Source: Bacillota bacterium (GTDB lineage Bacteria; Bacillota; Desulfotomaculia; Desulfotomaculales; VENG01). From it: 64,000 nt of DNA. Below are positions 63,063-64,000 of the stretch, piece by piece; position 1 is the first letter of the stretch, and the number at the start of each line of letters is the position of its first letter. The position numbers were made by a program, and so were the translations under genes. The DNA lies in the NCBI GenBank assembly GCA_009711705.1, contig VENG01000003.1, forward strand, positions 1 to 64,000. Direction: 5' to 3'. Below the pieces are notes generated by a model. The model saw only the letters and a list, made by a program, of their open reading frames with translations. It was not told the DNA's origin and searched no databases.

Positions 63063-64000
63063 TCATAAAAATTGCCTATGCAATGCCCTTACGGCCTTCT
63101 CCATATCTTCCCGCTTGACCAGCACCCACACTGTCGTATGGGAGTCATTACATTGTAATATTTGAATATCCTCTTTGGCAAGGGCTTCAACAATATCTGC
63201 AATCACACCGGGCACTCCGGTCATTGCCGCACCTACACAAGCAACCTTGGCACACCCATGCACCATTTCAGGTTTAAATTCAGTGTTTTCTAATACCTTA
63301 ACCGTTTTATTCACTGCTTCATCCTTAACTGTGAATAAGACCTTTTCTGGTAAGATGTTAACAAAATCCACACTTATGCCCGCCAGGGCTACTCCTCTAA
63401 ATAACCGTGCTTGCCCTTTAAGCCCATCCGCCCCGCTTGCCACCGCCACATTAAACTGTGAGATACCGGATATTTGTGTGATGCCGGTGATAATACGGTC
63501 CCTGGTTATATCTATGGCTCCCCGGTATACCTCACTACTACTGGTCACCAAAGTACCAGGGCCGTTAGAGAACGTTGAGCGCACTCTTAAAGGAATATTT
63601 TTTTGGGATGCTATTTCCACAGCACGGGGGTGCACCACTTTAGCCCCTTCATGGGCTAAATGACAAATTTCATCGTAGGTAATTGAGTCCAGCGGCCTGG
63701 CTTCTTTTACTATACTGGGATCGGCCGTCATAATCCCCTCAACATCGGTATAGATATCTACATAAACAGCATCCATGGCGACACCCAGCGCTGCCGCGGA
63801 AGTATCACTGCCCCCGCGCCCAAGAGTGGTTACCTCTCCGTCTTCGGTCATGCCCTGGAAACCGGCCACCACCACTATCTTGCCTTCTTGTGCATGCTTA
63901 ATTATCGTCTGTGGCTTCACTTTCAATATTCGTGCCTCACCATAACTGTTGTCGGTAATAATTCCGGCTTGAGCTCCGGTAAGAAACACGCATTGGTGTC
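63063..64000 (-). CDS. dapG: Aspartokinase (partial, C-terminal ~312 residues)
   Basis: Aspartate kinase, C-terminal part; the frame is open to the window edge, so the N-terminal catalytic start (KFGG) is missing. Seen here are [36 protein letters not shown] (catalytic loop), [19 protein letters not shown] and HPRAVEIA, then two ACT domains (about 165-305, with [11 protein letters not shown] and [12 protein letters not shown]). The ACT pair implies feedback control by lysine or related end products. Which isozyme (dapG, lysC) is judged from dapA and rnjB context. Confidence 0.93.
   Translation of the reverse strand, partial: HQCVFLTGAQAGIITDNSYGEARILKVKPQTIIKHAQEGKIVVVAGFQGMTEDGEVTTLGRGGSDTSAAALGVAMDAVYVDIYTDVEGIMTADPSIVKEARPLDSITYDEICHLAHEGAKVVHPRAVEIASQKNIPLRVRSTFSNGPGTLVTSSSEVYRGAIDITRDRIITGITQISGISQFNVAVASGADGLKGQARLFRGVALAGISVDFVNILPEKVLFTVKDEAVNKTVKVLENTEFKPEMVHGCAKVACVGAAMTGVPGVIADIVEALAKEDIQILQCNDSHTTVWVLVKREDMEKAVRALHRQFL

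Overview
The window reads as a low-to-mid GC, anaerobic, endospore-forming Firmicute of the Desulfotomaculum/Pelotomaculum type (Peptococcaceae sensu lato). This is inferred from gene content and gene order. Sporulation genes are present (spoVS, spoIIIE/ftsK, an alpha/beta SASP, ytrH-ytrI, tepA). The metabolic genes suit a strict anaerobe (2-hydroxyacyl-CoA dehydratase-type activases, electron-bifurcation-type acyl-CoA metabolism, methylmalonyl-CoA mutase, cobalamin salvage). From 40 kb onward the order closely follows the Bacillus dapG-dapA-rnjB-tepA-ylzJ-spoIIIE ... rodZ-pgsA-cinA-recA-rny-ymdB-spoVS block. No phage, CRISPR array, tRNA or transposase gene was found.

Layout. 1-650: the 5' end of a 16S rRNA gene on the minus strand, with its leader and two tandem sigma-A promoters. 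651-12.6 kb (minus): a beta-oxidation/butyrate operon (acd-etfB-etfA-thl-hbd-crt, then an M24 peptidase), two acyl-CoA synthetases and a small winged-helix gene. 12.9-14.3 kb: a PAS/AAA+/Fis sigma-54 activator. 14.7-16.5 kb: an orphan minC, a NUDIX hydrolase and a DUF3786 protein. 16.7-20 kb (plus): two HgdB-like CoA-dehydratase-related proteins, an ASKHA activase and a tiny membrane protein. 20.3-24 kb (plus): cobO, meaB and a split methylmalonyl-CoA mutase. 24-29.4 kb: cysteine desulfurase, a DUF4445 corrinoid-activator-like protein, an unknown HTH/coiled-coil protein and acuA. 29.4-34.8 kb: guaB, fxsA, a SASP, ytrH-ytrI enclosed by an inverted pair of palindromic elements, and mscS. 34.8-39.9 kb: a cobalamin-riboswitch-controlled cobU-cobQ-cbiB-cobD-cobC operon. 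39.9-43.8 kb: DUF3842, a coiled-coil protein, a dapL-like aminotransferase, a PHP phosphoesterase and an M19 dipeptidase. 43.9-64 kb (minus): the conserved spoVS-ymdB-rny-recX-recA-cinA ... spoIIIE-ylzJ-tepA-rnjB-dapA-aspartokinase block; the aspartokinase runs off the window.

The most interesting thread is regulatory. Three excellent -24/-12 (sigma-54) promoters lie upstream of the acd operon, the first acyl-CoA synthetase and the cobO-meaB-mutase operon. The only sigma-54 activator in the window lies between the first two and the third. This suggests one regulon for oxidation of straight-chain and propionyl-type acyl-CoAs, with AcuA as a possible post-translational layer on the synthetases. 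Other signals worth attention are a sigma-H-type promoter for spoVS, a sigma-E-type promoter for ytrH, a LexA box at recA, a dispersed GCGCGCTAA hairpin family, a structured RNA between etfA and thl, and unusually frequent TTG start codons. Many starts given here were moved downstream of the longest reading frame, because the longest frame began inside or upstream of the Shine-Dalgarno sequence.
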